Position numbers and translations under genes: made by a program
Notes under the pieces: generated by a model
Seen by the model: the letters and a program-made list of their open reading frames with translations, nothing else
Databases searched by the model: none
Told to the model about the DNA's origin: nothing
In this document: piece after piece, positions 9,347-19,255 of the stretch
Numbering within the stretch: position 1 is the first letter of the stretch
How the letters are laid out: every line of letters begins with the position of its first letter
NCBI GenBank assembly: GCA_024279935.1
Contig: JAJRQZ010000119.1
Span: 1 to 38,854 of the forward strand
DNA length: 38,854 bases
Source: Bacteroidota bacterium
GTDB lineage: Bacteria; Bacteroidota; Bacteroidia; Bacteroidales; F082
Direction: 5' to 3'

Positions 9347-10591
9347 ATGAGAAAAATTATACGAATTCTGGGCCCCGGTTTATTGTATGCAGGTGCTGCA
9401 ATCGGTGTGTCGCACCTGGTGCAATTAACAAAAGCGGGCGCATTATTTAATTACGACCTGATATGGGTGTTGGTTTTGGCAAATGTATTAAAATACCCGT
9501 TTTTTGAATATGGCGCGCGCTATGCAAACGCCACCGGCCACAGCCTTGTTGATGGGTATGCTAGAGTGGGGAAGTGGGCAGTGGTACTTTTCTCCATACT
9601 TACAATTGGCTCCATGTTTATTATCCAGGCTGCGGTCACCGTTGTAACTGTCGGGCTCCTGGCAAATATCCTGAATATAGATATTAGCATTAACCTACTG
9701 AGCATCATCATATTAATTATATCGGCAATAATATTGTTGTATGGCAAATATTCACTTCTCGACAAGTTTATAAAGTTTATAATTGTATTGCTCTCGGTTT
9801 CGACGATAGTGGCTGTTTTTGCTGCCTTGGGTATTGACAAGGTAGTGAAACCTGATACGATGATGCACTTTACATGGACGCGGTCGGCTGATATCTTCTT
9901 TCTTATAGCGTTTGTTGGCTGGATGCCTGCCCCGATTGATGTTTCTGTGTGGTCATCAGTATGGGGAGTCGCAAAAAATAAGCAATTGGGGTATAGGCCT
10001 GGCCTAAGGAATGCCCTTGTAGAGTTCAGGATAGGTTATATCAGCACTGCTGTGCTTGCCGTTGGTTTTGTGTTGCTTGGGGCTATGGTTATGTGGGGGA
10101 CCGGTGAACAGTTCTCGCCAAAAGGTACAGTTTTCGCCTCGCAGCTTATTAATATGTACACCGGCAGTATAGGTGGCTGGTCGTATTGGATAATATCGCT
10201 GGCTGCGTTTACCACTATGTTCAGCACTACTATAACGGTCCTGGATGCCTATCCGCGGGTATTGACCCCAGTTTTTAAGAACCTCTTCAATTCAGGCAGG
10301 GAACTTAAAAGGGACCCCGCTCTTGTATGGGTTTTAATTATGATAACAGGCACTTCCCTGATAATAGTTTTTATGGCCAGGTCTATGGCCTTCATGGTTA
10401 ATTTTGCAACTACTTTGTCTTTTATAACCGCACCGGTTTTGGCATGGTTGAATTATAAAGTCGTAACCGACAGCCACATGCCCGCAGAGGCAAGGCCTCC
10501 TGTTTGGCTTAAGGCATTATCGTGGGTCGGGATAATATTTTTTTTGGTATTTACCTTGGTTTATTTTTACTATAAGCTGTTTTTGTCCTGA
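9347..10591 (+). CDS. Nramp-related (SLC11-like) membrane transporter with noncanonical metal site
   Basis: The 414-residue polytopic protein has about 11 hydrophobic helices and the overall Nramp pattern: N-terminal GPGLLYAGAAIG, an ANVLKYPFFEYG segment, and a TM6 region at 191-206. Classical Nramps bind Mn/Fe through DPGN in TM1 and MPH in TM6. Here TM1 reads AAIGVSHLVQ and TM6 reads GWMPAPIDVSVW, so neither motif is present. A changed substrate, or a non-metal one, is therefore likely. It starts 4 nt after the AsmA-like gene, as the last gene of the operon, and its last 22 nt overlap the convergent cheB-like gene. Confidence 0.8.
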   Translation: MRKIIRILGPGLLYAGAAIGVSHLVQLTKAGALFNYDLIWVLVLANVLKYPFFEYGARYANATGHSLVDGYARVGKWAVVLFSILTIGSMFIIQAAVTVVTVGLLANILNIDISINLLSIIILIISAIILLYGKYSLLDKFIKFIIVLLSVSTIVAVFAALGIDKVVKPDTMMHFTWTRSADIFFLIAFVGWMPAPIDVSVWSSVWGVAKNKQLGYRPGLRNALVEFRIGYISTAVLAVGFVLLGAMVMWGTGEQFSPKGTVFASQLINMYTGSIGGWSYWIISLAAFTTMFSTTITVLDAYPRVLTPVFKNLFNSGRELKRDPALVWVLIMITGTSLIIVFMARSMAFMVNFATTLSFITAPVLAWLNYKVVTDSHMPAEARPPVWLKALSWVGIIFFLVFTLVYFYYKLFLS

Positions 10592-11154
10592 TTTTGGTTT
10601 GCGAGCTGCAAAAGCATCTTGCTTATTTGCCGAATCTCAAGGACGTGGTCGGGGTTTGCCTCTAAAATTGCTGCTGTTGGCATTTGCGGCGATTCGGCTT
10701 CAGAGGGGTTTTGTACAATCCCCAATCCGCCTTTCTTTTTAATATAAAAAAGGCCTCTTGCACCATCATCGTTGGCCCCTGTCAGCACAATGCCTATCAA
10801 GCTTTCCTGGAATGCATCGGCTGCCGAATAAAACAAGACATCTATCGAGGGTCGCGAATAATTCACTTTTTCATCAGCTGACAGGGAGATGCTCATGTTT
10901 TCCTCTACCAATATATGATAATTCGGTGGGCAAACATATACAAATCCACCTTTCACGACTTCCTTTTCATCTGCTTCCTTTACTGTTAAGCCGGTGTTTT
11001 TATCTAAAAACTCAACAAGGTAGTTGTCGGAATCGGGTGCAAGGTGTTGAACGATGATGATAGGGATCCTGAAATTACCGGGCAGGGAGGCCAATAATGT
11101 TTTTATTGCATACATTCCTCCTGCCGAGGCTCCTATAACTACTGCCTTATACAC
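10570..11154 (-). CDS. cheB: CheB-type protein-glutamate methylesterase, catalytic domain only
   Basis: The 194-residue protein corresponds to the CheB C-terminal domain with no receiver domain. The catalytic triad is intact: S10 in GASAGG, H37 in VQHLAP and D130 in GANDDGA (family motif GMGxDGA). CheB removes methyl groups from, and deamidates, glutamine/glutamate side chains on chemoreceptors. No chemoreceptor is encoded here. It starts 1 nt after cheR and closes a four-gene operon with two hybrid kinases, so its target may be a kinase in the same operon. Without a receiver domain it cannot be switched by direct phosphorylation. Its 3' end overlaps the Nramp-like gene by 22 nt. Confidence 0.92.
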   Translation of the reverse strand: MYKAVVIGASAGGMYAIKTLLASLPGNFRIPIIIVQHLAPDSDNYLVEFLDKNTGLTVKEADEKEVVKGGFVYVCPPNYHILVEENMSISLSADEKVNYSRPSIDVLFYSAADAFQESLIGIVLTGANDDGARGLFYIKKKGGLGIVQNPSEAESPQMPTAAILEANPDHVLEIRQISKMLLQLANQNQDKNSL

Positions 11155-11155
11155 T

Positions 11156-11995
11156 TTATATAATCGATTTTTTGTATATTTTATTTTCCTTGCTCACTGT
11201 TGAATATTTATTTGCTATTGAAGAGAACTGTATTGTTTCCTTGGTGCCCAAGGCAAGAAAGCCGCCGGTAATCAGCGAGTCGTTGAACAAGCTTAGGACC
11301 TTGTCTTGCAATTCGCGATTGAAATAGATTAGGACGTTGCGGCATACTATTAGGTTGGCCTCGGTAAAAACCCCGTCGGTAACCAGGTTGTGCTCGGCAA
11401 AAACCACATTCACCTTAAGCGATTTGTCAATAATAACAGAATTGTAGTTGGCCATATAATAATCGGAGAATGAGGATTTGCCACCTGCTTTCTGATAGTT
11501 TGCGGTATAGCTTTTAATAGTGTCGATGCTGTAAATGGCTTTCCCGGCCTTTTGCAGCGCCTCGCTATTGAAGTCGGTGGCATATATTGTGGACCGGCTC
11601 AGTAAGCCTTCTTCCTTGAGCATGATCGCGAATGAATAAACCTCTTCGCCCGTAGCACATCCAGCTATCCATATTTTTAGATAGGGATAGGTTTTTAAAG
11701 TAGGGATTATATGTTTCCGGAATTCACTATAAAACCCGGGGTCCCGAAACATTTCAGTAACATTAATGGAGAAATTGTTTAAGAAGTCCTCAAAGACTTG
11801 CGGGTTGTGGAGCACATGATGCTGCATCTCGGAAATGCTCTCAAACCTGTGTTTTGCGAGAAACACCATCATTCGTCTTTTGATGTGGGCCTTGCTGTAA
11901 TCGCTGAAATCGTAGCCGTAAAACCTGTTGACCGCCTCTATCAGCAAATCAATTTCTATTTTCTCCCTCAACGTATTATCACTATCGGACTTCAT
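11156..11995 (-). CDS. cheR: CheR-type protein-glutamate O-methyltransferase
   Basis: The 279-residue protein has the usual CheR layout. A helical N-terminal domain (about 10-90) carries the basic KAHIKRRMMVFL helix, and the SAM-binding Rossmann domain contains IWIAGCATGEEVYS, the acidic ATDFNSEAL segment and the LIVCRNVLIYF motif. CheR transfers methyl groups from SAM to receptor glutamates. The C-terminal NWET-type receptor pentapeptide is absent, as is usual outside enterics. It sits 47 nt after a hybrid kinase gene and 1 nt before cheB. Its partner is inferred to be the kinase rather than a chemoreceptor. Confidence 0.94.
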   Translation of the reverse strand: MKSDSDNTLREKIEIDLLIEAVNRFYGYDFSDYSKAHIKRRMMVFLAKHRFESISEMQHHVLHNPQVFEDFLNNFSINVTEMFRDPGFYSEFRKHIIPTLKTYPYLKIWIAGCATGEEVYSFAIMLKEEGLLSRSTIYATDFNSEALQKAGKAIYSIDTIKSYTANYQKAGGKSSFSDYYMANYNSVIIDKSLKVNVVFAEHNLVTDGVFTEANLIVCRNVLIYFNRELQDKVLSLFNDSLITGGFLALGTKETIQFSSIANKYSTVSKENKIYKKSII

Positions 11996-12042
11996 ATATG
12001 CTCAGATGCTTTAACAACTAACAACCTTAAAATGTGCTAACT

Positions 12043-15000
12043 TTATTTGTATAACCATACTCTTAACAGCGAAATCAGCTTATCTTTCTCAACTGGCTTT
12101 GATAAATATTCGTTGGCTCCTGCGTCAAGGCATTTTTGTCTATCTTCCTTCATTGCTTTGGCCGTGAGCGCAATTATGGGTAATTTTTTCCATTTCTTTA
12201 CTTTCCTGATCTTTCTCATGGCTTCGTAGCCATCCATTTCGGGCATCATAATATCCATCAAAACAAGGTCGATGTCGCTGTTGTTCTCTAGCTGCTCAAT
12301 TCCTTCTTTGCCGTTTTTACCAACAATGACACTGGCGTTGTTGCTTTCCAGCAGGCTTGTGAGGGCGAACACATTTCGCATGTCGTCGTCAACAACAAGT
12401 ATTTTCTTTCCTTCCAGCACATTCTCTTTCCCATGTATGCTTTCCAGCATTTTGCGCTGTTCGCCAGGCAAGCTGGATTCCACCTGGTGCAAAAACAAAG
12501 TTGTCTCGGCCAGTAAACGTTCAAATGAATGTGCTCCTTTCAGGATGATGCTCTGTGAGTATTTCTGGAGAGTGTCGTTTTCTTTTTTGGATAATTCCTT
12601 TCCCGTATAAATAACGATGGGCAGTTCGGCGGCAATACCGTCCTTGTTTAAGTTTTCAAGCAAGTCGAAACCGGTAATGTCCTCTAAGCCAAGATCGAGT
12701 ATCATGCAGTCGAAGGACTCTTTTTTCAAAAGCTCCAGGGCATCCCTTCCCTTTTCAATCTCGGTAATGTTTATGTTCTCGCCCCTCATAAGCTCAACTA
12801 TGCTTTTTCGCATGATTGCCTCGTCCTCGACGATGAGCAGCTTTTTGACCGGTTTCGAGATAATTCCTTCTATTTTCCCGAAAACTTCTTCGATCTCATT
12901 TTTGTTTGCCGGTTTTGTCAGGTAGCCAATTGCTCCCATTTTTAAAGCATCAATGTTCCTGTCGGCGGCAGAGATAAAATGAACCGGGATATGGCGCGTC
13001 CTCGAATTGATTTTTAGTTTTTCCATAACCTGATAGCCATCGATGCCCGGTAATCCAATGTCAAGTATTATCGCCTTCGGGCTGTAATAATCGGCATAAT
13101 AGATGCCTGTTTCACCATCAATGGCAATCAAGCCCTTAAAGCCATGGTCGTGGCCTAAGCTTAACAATACACTCGCAAAATTATAGTCATCCTCAATTAT
13201 CAAAACAACTTTGTCGCCATCTTCTATTGTCTCCCTGTCATCTTTGACCGTTACGGTCTTTTTCTTTTGTTTTGGATGCTCAGGCTTTATTTTGGAAATA
13301 TCGTGCAAAGTGTGCTCGTCAGTGGTGTCGGGCAGCACTAAAATATCTTGTTTGTTATTTGCTTCAGGCAATGTGCCTTCTTCGGATTTGTATTTAACGG
13401 GTAGGACGATAGAGAACGTAGAGCCTTTGCCTTCCTTGCTGCTAAGTATCATTTCGCCCCCAAGCAGGGTGGCAAAGTTTCTTGAAATGCTTAAGCCAAG
13501 GCCGGTTCCGCCATATTTCCTGCTGGTTGTGCCGTCGGCCTGTTTGAACGCCTCGAAGATAATTTTCTGTTTCTCCTTGGGAATTCCTATGCCTGAATCG
13601 GTTACGGATATTATAACCGACTTTGCCTTGTCTATCTTGCTGTTTGAAAGCTCAATTCCCTTTGCTGGATATGTGATGTTGAGGCTGATGCTTCCGCTTT
13701 CCGTAAATTTGATGGCATTCGAGTATAGGTTCTTGATTATTTGCTGAACCCTTTGAACGTCGGTTTCGATGAACTCTAATTTGCCGACATTGATGTTGAA
13801 TTCAAGATTAAGTCCTTTTTTGTCCATCAATGGCTGAAAAGCAATGCTGACATATTGCTTTAGATCATCCAGATAAAGCCTTTCGATATTCAAGTCAAGC
13901 TTGCCCGATTCTACTTTCGATAAGTCCAATATGTCGTTAATTAGATCCAATAAATCGTTGCCCGATGAATTTATGGTTTCTGCATATTGCATCTCTTTAT
14001 TGTCGAGATGTGTTTTTTTGTTCTCTGCCAGCAACTGCGATAAAACTATGATGCTGTTGAGGGGTGTTCTTAGCTCGTGCGACATATTTGCCAAGAACTC
14101 TGATTTATACTGGCTTGCTTGGGCAATGTCTTTTGCTTTTCTCTCTATCTCTATCCTTGCAAGCTCAAGTTCCTTGTTCTTTCTTCTTATGGCATCGCGT
14201 TGAATCTCAAGTGCTTTCGAGCGTTCCTCCAATTCTTCGTTTGTTACTTTTAATTCTTCCTTTTGTGCCTGAAGATTTTCTTCCGATACTTTAAGGGCAT
14301 TTGTTTGCTCTTGCAGCTCCTCGTTTGTCTGGCGCAGCTCCTCTTGCTGAACTTCCAGTTCGTTGGCCTGTTCCTGGGTACGGTTCAACAACTCCCTTAC
14401 TTTAAGGTGCGATTGCAGGGTGATTATGGTTATCGCAACGTCCTTTATCGATTTTTCTATGAATTCGATATGCATCTCGTTGGCTTTCTCAGCCATGCCG
14501 ATGGAGATTACCGCAACAGTCTCGTTTTCATGAGTTAACGGGAAATTCAAATATGATAATGGTGTTTTTTGATTTGAGCCGTAATCAATTTTCGGCAAAG
14601 TTGGTTCGGAGGTGTCATCGATGATAATGGGCTTGCCGCTTTTAAAAACTTGTCCGATGATGCCATCGCCGGACTTTATCTTTTTCTTGACCAGTTTATT
14701 GTCTTTGGAGATGCCATAAGAACTGCTATAAATCAAGCTGTCGTTGTTTGATATATAAAATAAGCCTATATGGGCATTTAAATATTTGCAGTAAAATTCC
14801 AGGATCTTGTCGGAAAGCTCGTTGATCGACATTTCGCCTTTCATTGAGTCGGCAAGCTGGTTATAACCCGATTTCAACCAATCCTGCCTCTTGATCTCCG
14901 CGGCGTTTTCCCTGAGGGTATTGGTCATTTTAAATAATGCCTTTCCAAGCGAATCATTCTCGCTGCGCGGCTTTATCTCGGTGCTATAATCACCGGTTGC

Positions 15001-16437
15001 TATTTTATTTGCTTGATTTACGACTGACACCAAGCTCTCGACCATCTGGTTCATCGAGATTCCAAGAACATCTTCATCGCTTCTGATCTCAACTTTTTCG
15101 CTAAAATCACCCTTGGCCATCGACTTGGCGACCTCGGCATAGGATTTTAATGAGTTTACCAACTTGTTGAAAGTGGAGCTCATGTCGCCGATTTCATTGT
15201 CGGGAGCCTTGATGCTAACTGAGTTCAGCTTGCCTATTGCTACTTGTTTTCCCCAGGACGAGAGTTGTTTAATGGGATTTACAAACCATCGAGTAACCAA
15301 GACGGAGATCAACAAAACAATAAGTATTGTTATTATAAATGAAATCTTTACTATGTCCGACAGTTCCCTGGCATTGGCAAAGGCCTCGTCATGCTCAATT
15401 TCTTCGACAAGGGCCCAGTTTACCCCGAATTGCTCAAGATAATCGATGTTCCTATATATTCCCAGAACGAATTTACCCGTGCCGTCGGTGTCATAGTTGG
15501 TTCCGCCTTCATCTTTTAGTTCATGTTCAATGAGATAGGCGGGATCGTTTTCATGGATAAGAAAATCCTTCCATAGCTTGGTCTTTGCGTTGACGACCCT
15601 GGTGGAAAGCACTTCCTTTTCGGTTCCGTATTTCATTGTGGAGCGCAAGTATAAATCCTTGCCTACAATATATGCCTGACCGGTTTCCCCATATCCGGCA
15701 TCCAGCTGGAGCATCTTGTTTATTTCATTTTCGGTAATTTGAACGACTATCAAACCTGTTATTATGTTGTTGTCATCGGTGATCGGGCTTACAAAGAATC
15801 CTGAAATAATTCCTGAGCTTGGTTCAAATACCTCTAAATCAGTAAAATATGGTTTTTTGTTTTCAATTGCTTTTACTGTGGTTCTTGATAGCTTGGTTTT
15901 TTGGTATGATTCGTCGGTGAGGATGTTGGATCCGAGGATAGTTTCGTTTTTAACAGAGAAAATCACATCTCCTTCTATGCCAGCGAACAAAAAATTATAA
16001 AAATCCTTTCTTTTCAGGGTGTTTTGGAAGTCGTTCCTTTCCTTTATGGTAAACTCTTGCCAAGCGTTGCTCTTCACGAATTCTTTTGCGTCAAGTCCCG
16101 ATGTTTTGTATAGCTTGAGCAGTTTTTTGAAATATGATTTCTGGGATTCGGAATTGGCCGTTATGTCCAGCAGGTCGCTTACTTCTTCAAAATAGGTTGT
16201 TAAATATCTTAACCTTAATTGCGATGATGACTTCAGGGATTTGTCGGCAACTATCGTTAGTCCTTGATAAGCTTTAAGGTAGTTGATGTAGCCTACCGTT
16301 GCCAACGGAATAAATGAAATTGACAGGAACCAAATCAGCAAGGATTTCCCAACTCCTATATATTTCCACGATTTTAAAGTGTGCTTAAGCCGTTCCCATG
16401 AGTTTGATTCATTATAATCAAGATATTTTTTTTCCAT
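12043..16437 (-). CDS. membrane hybrid histidine kinase: Cache-HAMP-GAF-coiled coil-HisKA-HATPase-REC-REC-REC
   Basis: Domains along the 1464 residues: TM1 about 30-52; extracytoplasmic Cache-like sensor about 55-360; TM2 about 364-384; HAMP about 385-435, with a second HAMP-like unit to about 510; GAF about 530-680; Glu/Gln-rich coiled coil about 685-770; HisKA with phosphorylatable H787 (ANMSHELRTP); HATPase (NLYSNAIKF, DSGIGIP, GGTGLGLSI); and three receivers with Asp at 1126, 1248 and 1395, all intact. It probably senses a small extracellular ligand and feeds a multi-step phosphorelay. No Hpt or DNA-binding output is attached. cheR and cheB lie just downstream, so the Glu/Gln-rich coiled coil is a possible methylation target (inference). 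It starts 16 nt after the upstream kinase gene. Confidence 0.95.
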   Translation of the reverse strand: MEKKYLDYNESNSWERLKHTLKSWKYIGVGKSLLIWFLSISFIPLATVGYINYLKAYQGLTIVADKSLKSSSQLRLRYLTTYFEEVSDLLDITANSESQKSYFKKLLKLYKTSGLDAKEFVKSNAWQEFTIKERNDFQNTLKRKDFYNFLFAGIEGDVIFSVKNETILGSNILTDESYQKTKLSRTTVKAIENKKPYFTDLEVFEPSSGIISGFFVSPITDDNNIITGLIVVQITENEINKMLQLDAGYGETGQAYIVGKDLYLRSTMKYGTEKEVLSTRVVNAKTKLWKDFLIHENDPAYLIEHELKDEGGTNYDTDGTGKFVLGIYRNIDYLEQFGVNWALVEEIEHDEAFANARELSDIVKISFIITILIVLLISVLVTRWFVNPIKQLSSWGKQVAIGKLNSVSIKAPDNEIGDMSSTFNKLVNSLKSYAEVAKSMAKGDFSEKVEIRSDEDVLGISMNQMVESLVSVVNQANKIATGDYSTEIKPRSENDSLGKALFKMTNTLRENAAEIKRQDWLKSGYNQLADSMKGEMSINELSDKILEFYCKYLNAHIGLFYISNNDSLIYSSSYGISKDNKLVKKKIKSGDGIIGQVFKSGKPIIIDDTSEPTLPKIDYGSNQKTPLSYLNFPLTHENETVAVISIGMAEKANEMHIEFIEKSIKDVAITIITLQSHLKVRELLNRTQEQANELEVQQEELRQTNEELQEQTNALKVSEENLQAQKEELKVTNEELEERSKALEIQRDAIRRKNKELELARIEIERKAKDIAQASQYKSEFLANMSHELRTPLNSIIVLSQLLAENKKTHLDNKEMQYAETINSSGNDLLDLINDILDLSKVESGKLDLNIERLYLDDLKQYVSIAFQPLMDKKGLNLEFNINVGKLEFIETDVQRVQQIIKNLYSNAIKFTESGSISLNITYPAKGIELSNSKIDKAKSVIISVTDSGIGIPKEKQKIIFEAFKQADGTTSRKYGGTGLGLSISRNFATLLGGEMILSSKEGKGSTFSIVLPVKYKSEEGTLPEANNKQDILVLPDTTDEHTLHDISKIKPEHPKQKKKTVTVKDDRETIEDGDKVVLIIEDDYNFASVLLSLGHDHGFKGLIAIDGETGIYYADYYSPKAIILDIGLPGIDGYQVMEKLKINSRTRHIPVHFISAADRNIDALKMGAIGYLTKPANKNEIEEVFGKIEGIISKPVKKLLIVEDEAIMRKSIVELMRGENINITEIEKGRDALELLKKESFDCMILDLGLEDITGFDLLENLNKDGIAAELPIVIYTGKELSKKENDTLQKYSQSIILKGAHSFERLLAETTLFLHQVESSLPGEQRKMLESIHGKENVLEGKKILVVDDDMRNVFALTSLLESNNASVIVGKNGKEGIEQLENNSDIDLVLMDIMMPEMDGYEAMRKIRKVKKWKKLPIIALTAKAMKEDRQKCLDAGANEYLSKPVEKDKLISLLRVWLYK

Positions 16438-16453
16438 TTACTGAATTTAGAGA

Positions 16454-18484
16454 TTATTTTAAATATTTCTCAATGGTCGAATAAAGGGCTTCGGGATTGA
16501 CAGGTTTTGATAAATAATCATCCATGCCTGCGCCAATGAATTTCTCTTTGTCGCCTACCATGGCATGGGCCGTCATTGCAATTATCGGGATATGTTTGTC
16601 CAAGGGCGCTTCGAACTTCCTTATTTGCTTGGTTGCTTCGATACCGTCCATTTCGGGCATCTGCACGTCCATTAAAACCATGTCGAAATTATTATCGTTG
16701 TTTTTATATTCGTTAACCGCAAGCAAGCCGTTTGAGGCCTGTTTGAACTTAATGCCTTTCCTGCTGAGCAGCTGGGTGATTATTTTCATGTTGATAATCT
16801 GATCTTCGGCAATTAGCACATTAATATCCTCATAATCGATTATCGGTTTCTTTCTTCTTTCATTTTCGGATTCGTCATTTTTGTTCTTCCGCAGGCTGCC
16901 GTCGCCCAATGCCAGTTCCAGTTTTTCCTTGAGTTTATGTTTCATGACGGGTTTCGTCATAAAAGTGTACATCTTTGTTTTCTTGAGTTTCTCGACCTCT
17001 ATCTTCGACTTGAGGGGGGTTAAAAAGATGATGTTGAATTTCTTGTCGGGGAATTCTTTAGTTAGTTTGTCAATGGTTTTGTCGCCCGAGATCCTGCCAA
17101 GCTCGAAATTCACGAAGATTAAATCGAAATCGTGTTTTTTAAGTATTTGAATTGCCATGTCCACATCGCTTACCGAGCTGTTCTCAAGTCCCCAATTATC
17201 AAGTTGCCTCTTAATGGAATCGGAGGTTCCTTTATGATCCTCCAGAATAAGTATTTTGTAATCTTCTGCTTTCTTGGGCAGGTTAAGTATATTGTCCTCC
17301 TCGTAATTGCTCCCGGTTATGAGGTTAAGGGTAAAGAAGAAGCTGCTTCCTTTGTTTTCCTCGCTTTCGATTTCTATTTTACCGCCCATTTTATTGACAA
17401 GTTTCTGGGAGATATTAAGCCCAAGTCCTGTGCCGCCATGTTTGCGGGTAGTGTCGGAGGATGCCTGTTTGTATGAGTCGAACAAAGTTTCGGCTACCTC
17501 TTTAGGTATGCCGATCCCGGAATCCACTACTTCGAATTTGAGCCTTAACTGTTCCTCGATCAAGTCTAATTTAGTTATATTTAAGGTTATAGACCCTTTT
17601 TTCGTGAATTTAATAGCATTGTTCAATAGGTTAAGAAGTATTTGGCGAAGCCGTAACGGATCGCCGATTATATTGTCCGGGATATCCGGGTCGATATTGC
17701 AAACCAGTTCGTTGCCGCTTTCATAAGCGCTAATGCAGAGTGTGTTGAATATTTTCTCGATCAGCGTCCTCAAGCTTAACTCTATTTCTTCAAGTTCCAG
17801 TTTGTCGGCCTCTATTTTCGATAAATCAAGAATGTCGTTTATTATTTCAAGCAATGTTTGCCCTGAATTTTTAATGTCGCCGAATCGCTCCGATTGTAAT
17901 TCGGTCAAATCCTTGTCCATCAGGCCAAGGTCGGCCATTCCGATAATTCCGTTCAGGGGCGTCCTTATCTCGTGGCTCATGGATGCCAGGAAATTGCTTT
18001 TTGCCTTTGTTGCCTCTTCGGCCTCGATCTTGGCTTTTTTTAATTCATCGATTGTCTTGGAAAGTTTCTCGGTCGTTTCCTCAAGTGCCTGGCGGTGCTT
18101 GAAAAACTCGACAAAGGCTTTGATCTTGCTCTGTAGTATTTCCAGGTCCAGGGGCTTATATAAATAATCGACGGCGCCTGTTTCGTAGCCTTTGAAGATG
18201 TGGCGCCGTTGCTTGCTGATAGCCGTAACGAATATGATCGGGATGTTTTTGGTTCGCTCGTTGCTGCGCATTATCTCTGCTGTTTCAAAACCGTCCATGC
18301 CGGGCATTTGAACATCCATTAAAACAAGTGCAAACCTGTGTTCCAACAGTAAGCCCAAGGCCTCATTGCCTGAAGTTGCCTTTATTATCGTCAATTCAGG
18401 GCTTTCCAGTATGCCTTCAAGAGTTAATAGGTTCTCGGGCCTGTCGTCAACTATCAGAATTTTATAACTTTCGCTGTTGCTCAT
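16454..18484 (-). CDS. soluble hybrid histidine kinase: REC-HisKA-HATPase-REC(degenerate)-REC
   Basis: This 676-residue protein has no membrane helix. The N-terminal receiver (about 7-125) has phosphoacceptor D57. A coiled coil leads to HisKA with H171 ([10 protein letters not shown]), then HATPase ([23 protein letters not shown]). The second receiver (about 409-525) keeps the acidic pocket (ILEDH) and the Lys (FMTKPV) but has N459 where the phosphoacceptor Asp belongs (LIFVNFELG). The third receiver (about 553-676) is intact with D606. Because a receiver comes first, it may take phosphate from another kinase, plausibly the membrane kinase encoded next. It is the first gene of the four-gene operon, with a candidate promoter 35 nt upstream. 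Confidence 0.95.
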   Translation of the reverse strand: MSNSESYKILIVDDRPENLLTLEGILESPELTIIKATSGNEALGLLLEHRFALVLMDVQMPGMDGFETAEIMRSNERTKNIPIIFVTAISKQRRHIFKGYETGAVDYLYKPLDLEILQSKIKAFVEFFKHRQALEETTEKLSKTIDELKKAKIEAEEATKAKSNFLASMSHEIRTPLNGIIGMADLGLMDKDLTELQSERFGDIKNSGQTLLEIINDILDLSKIEADKLELEEIELSLRTLIEKIFNTLCISAYESGNELVCNIDPDIPDNIIGDPLRLRQILLNLLNNAIKFTKKGSITLNITKLDLIEEQLRLKFEVVDSGIGIPKEVAETLFDSYKQASSDTTRKHGGTGLGLNISQKLVNKMGGKIEIESEENKGSSFFFTLNLITGSNYEEDNILNLPKKAEDYKILILEDHKGTSDSIKRQLDNWGLENSSVSDVDMAIQILKKHDFDLIFVNFELGRISGDKTIDKLTKEFPDKKFNIIFLTPLKSKIEVEKLKKTKMYTFMTKPVMKHKLKEKLELALGDGSLRKNKNDESENERRKKPIIDYEDINVLIAEDQIINMKIITQLLSRKGIKFKQASNGLLAVNEYKNNDNNFDMVLMDVQMPEMDGIEATKQIRKFEAPLDKHIPIIAMTAHAMVGDKEKFIGAGMDDYLSKPVNPEALYSTIEKYLK

Positions 18485-18518
18485 GCTTAAAAAAATTAAA
18501 TTGCAATTTCACTCAAAG

Positions 18519-18526
18519 CAAAGATA
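18519..18526 (-). promoter_or_regulatory. candidate -7 element of the kinase/cheRB operon
   Basis: The minus strand reads TATCTTTG, an exact match to the Bacteroidetes TAnnTTTG element, 35 nt upstream of the start codon. The -33 position shows TGT at a 21-nt spacing instead of TTG, so only half of the promoter is convincing. Confidence 0.45.
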
Positions 18527-18616
18527 AGATTTTTTGCAATAAATAATACATTTTCTCTAGCTTTGTATGATGTGGTTTTTTTGAATTGCCTTACAAGGGC
18601 ATAAAAAACAGGATGT

Positions 18617-19207
18617 TTAATTCATTGTCGGGTCAAGGGGGAATTTTGACCAAAAACTATACATGCGGCCCATACCGTTTAAAAGGTTTTTCCACATTTG
18701 TTCAATGGGCATTTGCAATATGGACTTATCAACGTTGGGGTTTACAATCCATGAGTTGCGTTTTAATTCTTCCTTCAATTGGTTGGCGCCCCATCCGCTA
18801 TAACCGATAAAAAAACGAAAGTTACTGGTATTTAGTTGGTTAAGAATAATCAGCTCTTTTACGGTCTCGATATCCCCACCCCAATAAAGACCGTTGCCAA
18901 TAGTCATAGAACCTTCTATTTTATCACCTAAGGTGTGAATGTAAAAAGTGGAACTTGTGTCAACAGGGCCTCCGACATAAATCTTCGAGTCAAAGGGTGG
19001 GAGCCCTTTTAGAACTGCATTGAGCGGTTCATCAATAATCTTGTTTATAACCACCCCAAATGAGCCTTCTTCATTATGCTCGGCAAGCAATACAACAGAT
19101 CTTCCAAAATAATAATCCCCCATAAACGGCTCCGAAATCAAAAGCCTTCCGCGCTTGGGTTCTAAATTATTACTTTTTATTTGTACTAATCTGTCTATTT
19201 CTTTCAT
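18617..19207 (-). CDS. YqgE/AlgH family protein (UPF0301)
   Basis: The 196-residue protein has the family hallmarks: the N-terminal RGRLLISEPFMGDYYFGRSV segment, GSFGVVINK, the YVGGPVDTSS motif and the FIGYSGWGANQLKEEL motif near residue 140. The length is normal. The biochemical role of the family is unsettled (linked to alginate regulation in Pseudomonas). The gene is a single minus-strand unit transcribed away from the murL-like gene, with only 48 nt between the two starts, so any promoters must overlap the genes. Confidence 0.93.
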   Translation of the reverse strand: MKEIDRLVQIKSNNLEPKRGRLLISEPFMGDYYFGRSVVLLAEHNEEGSFGVVINKIIDEPLNAVLKGLPPFDSKIYVGGPVDTSSTFYIHTLGDKIEGSMTIGNGLYWGGDIETVKELIILNQLNTSNFRFFIGYSGWGANQLKEELKRNSWIVNPNVDKSILQMPIEQMWKNLLNGMGRMYSFWSKFPLDPTMN

Positions 19208-19255
19208 TTTTTAAATTATTTTTACAGAAAATTTCCTCAAAAAACGTACCATAAG

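Noticed and set aside
12018-12042. Small gene or promoter between the membrane kinase and cheR
   Set aside because: The gap is 47 nt with no promoter match; cheR is best read as part of the operon.
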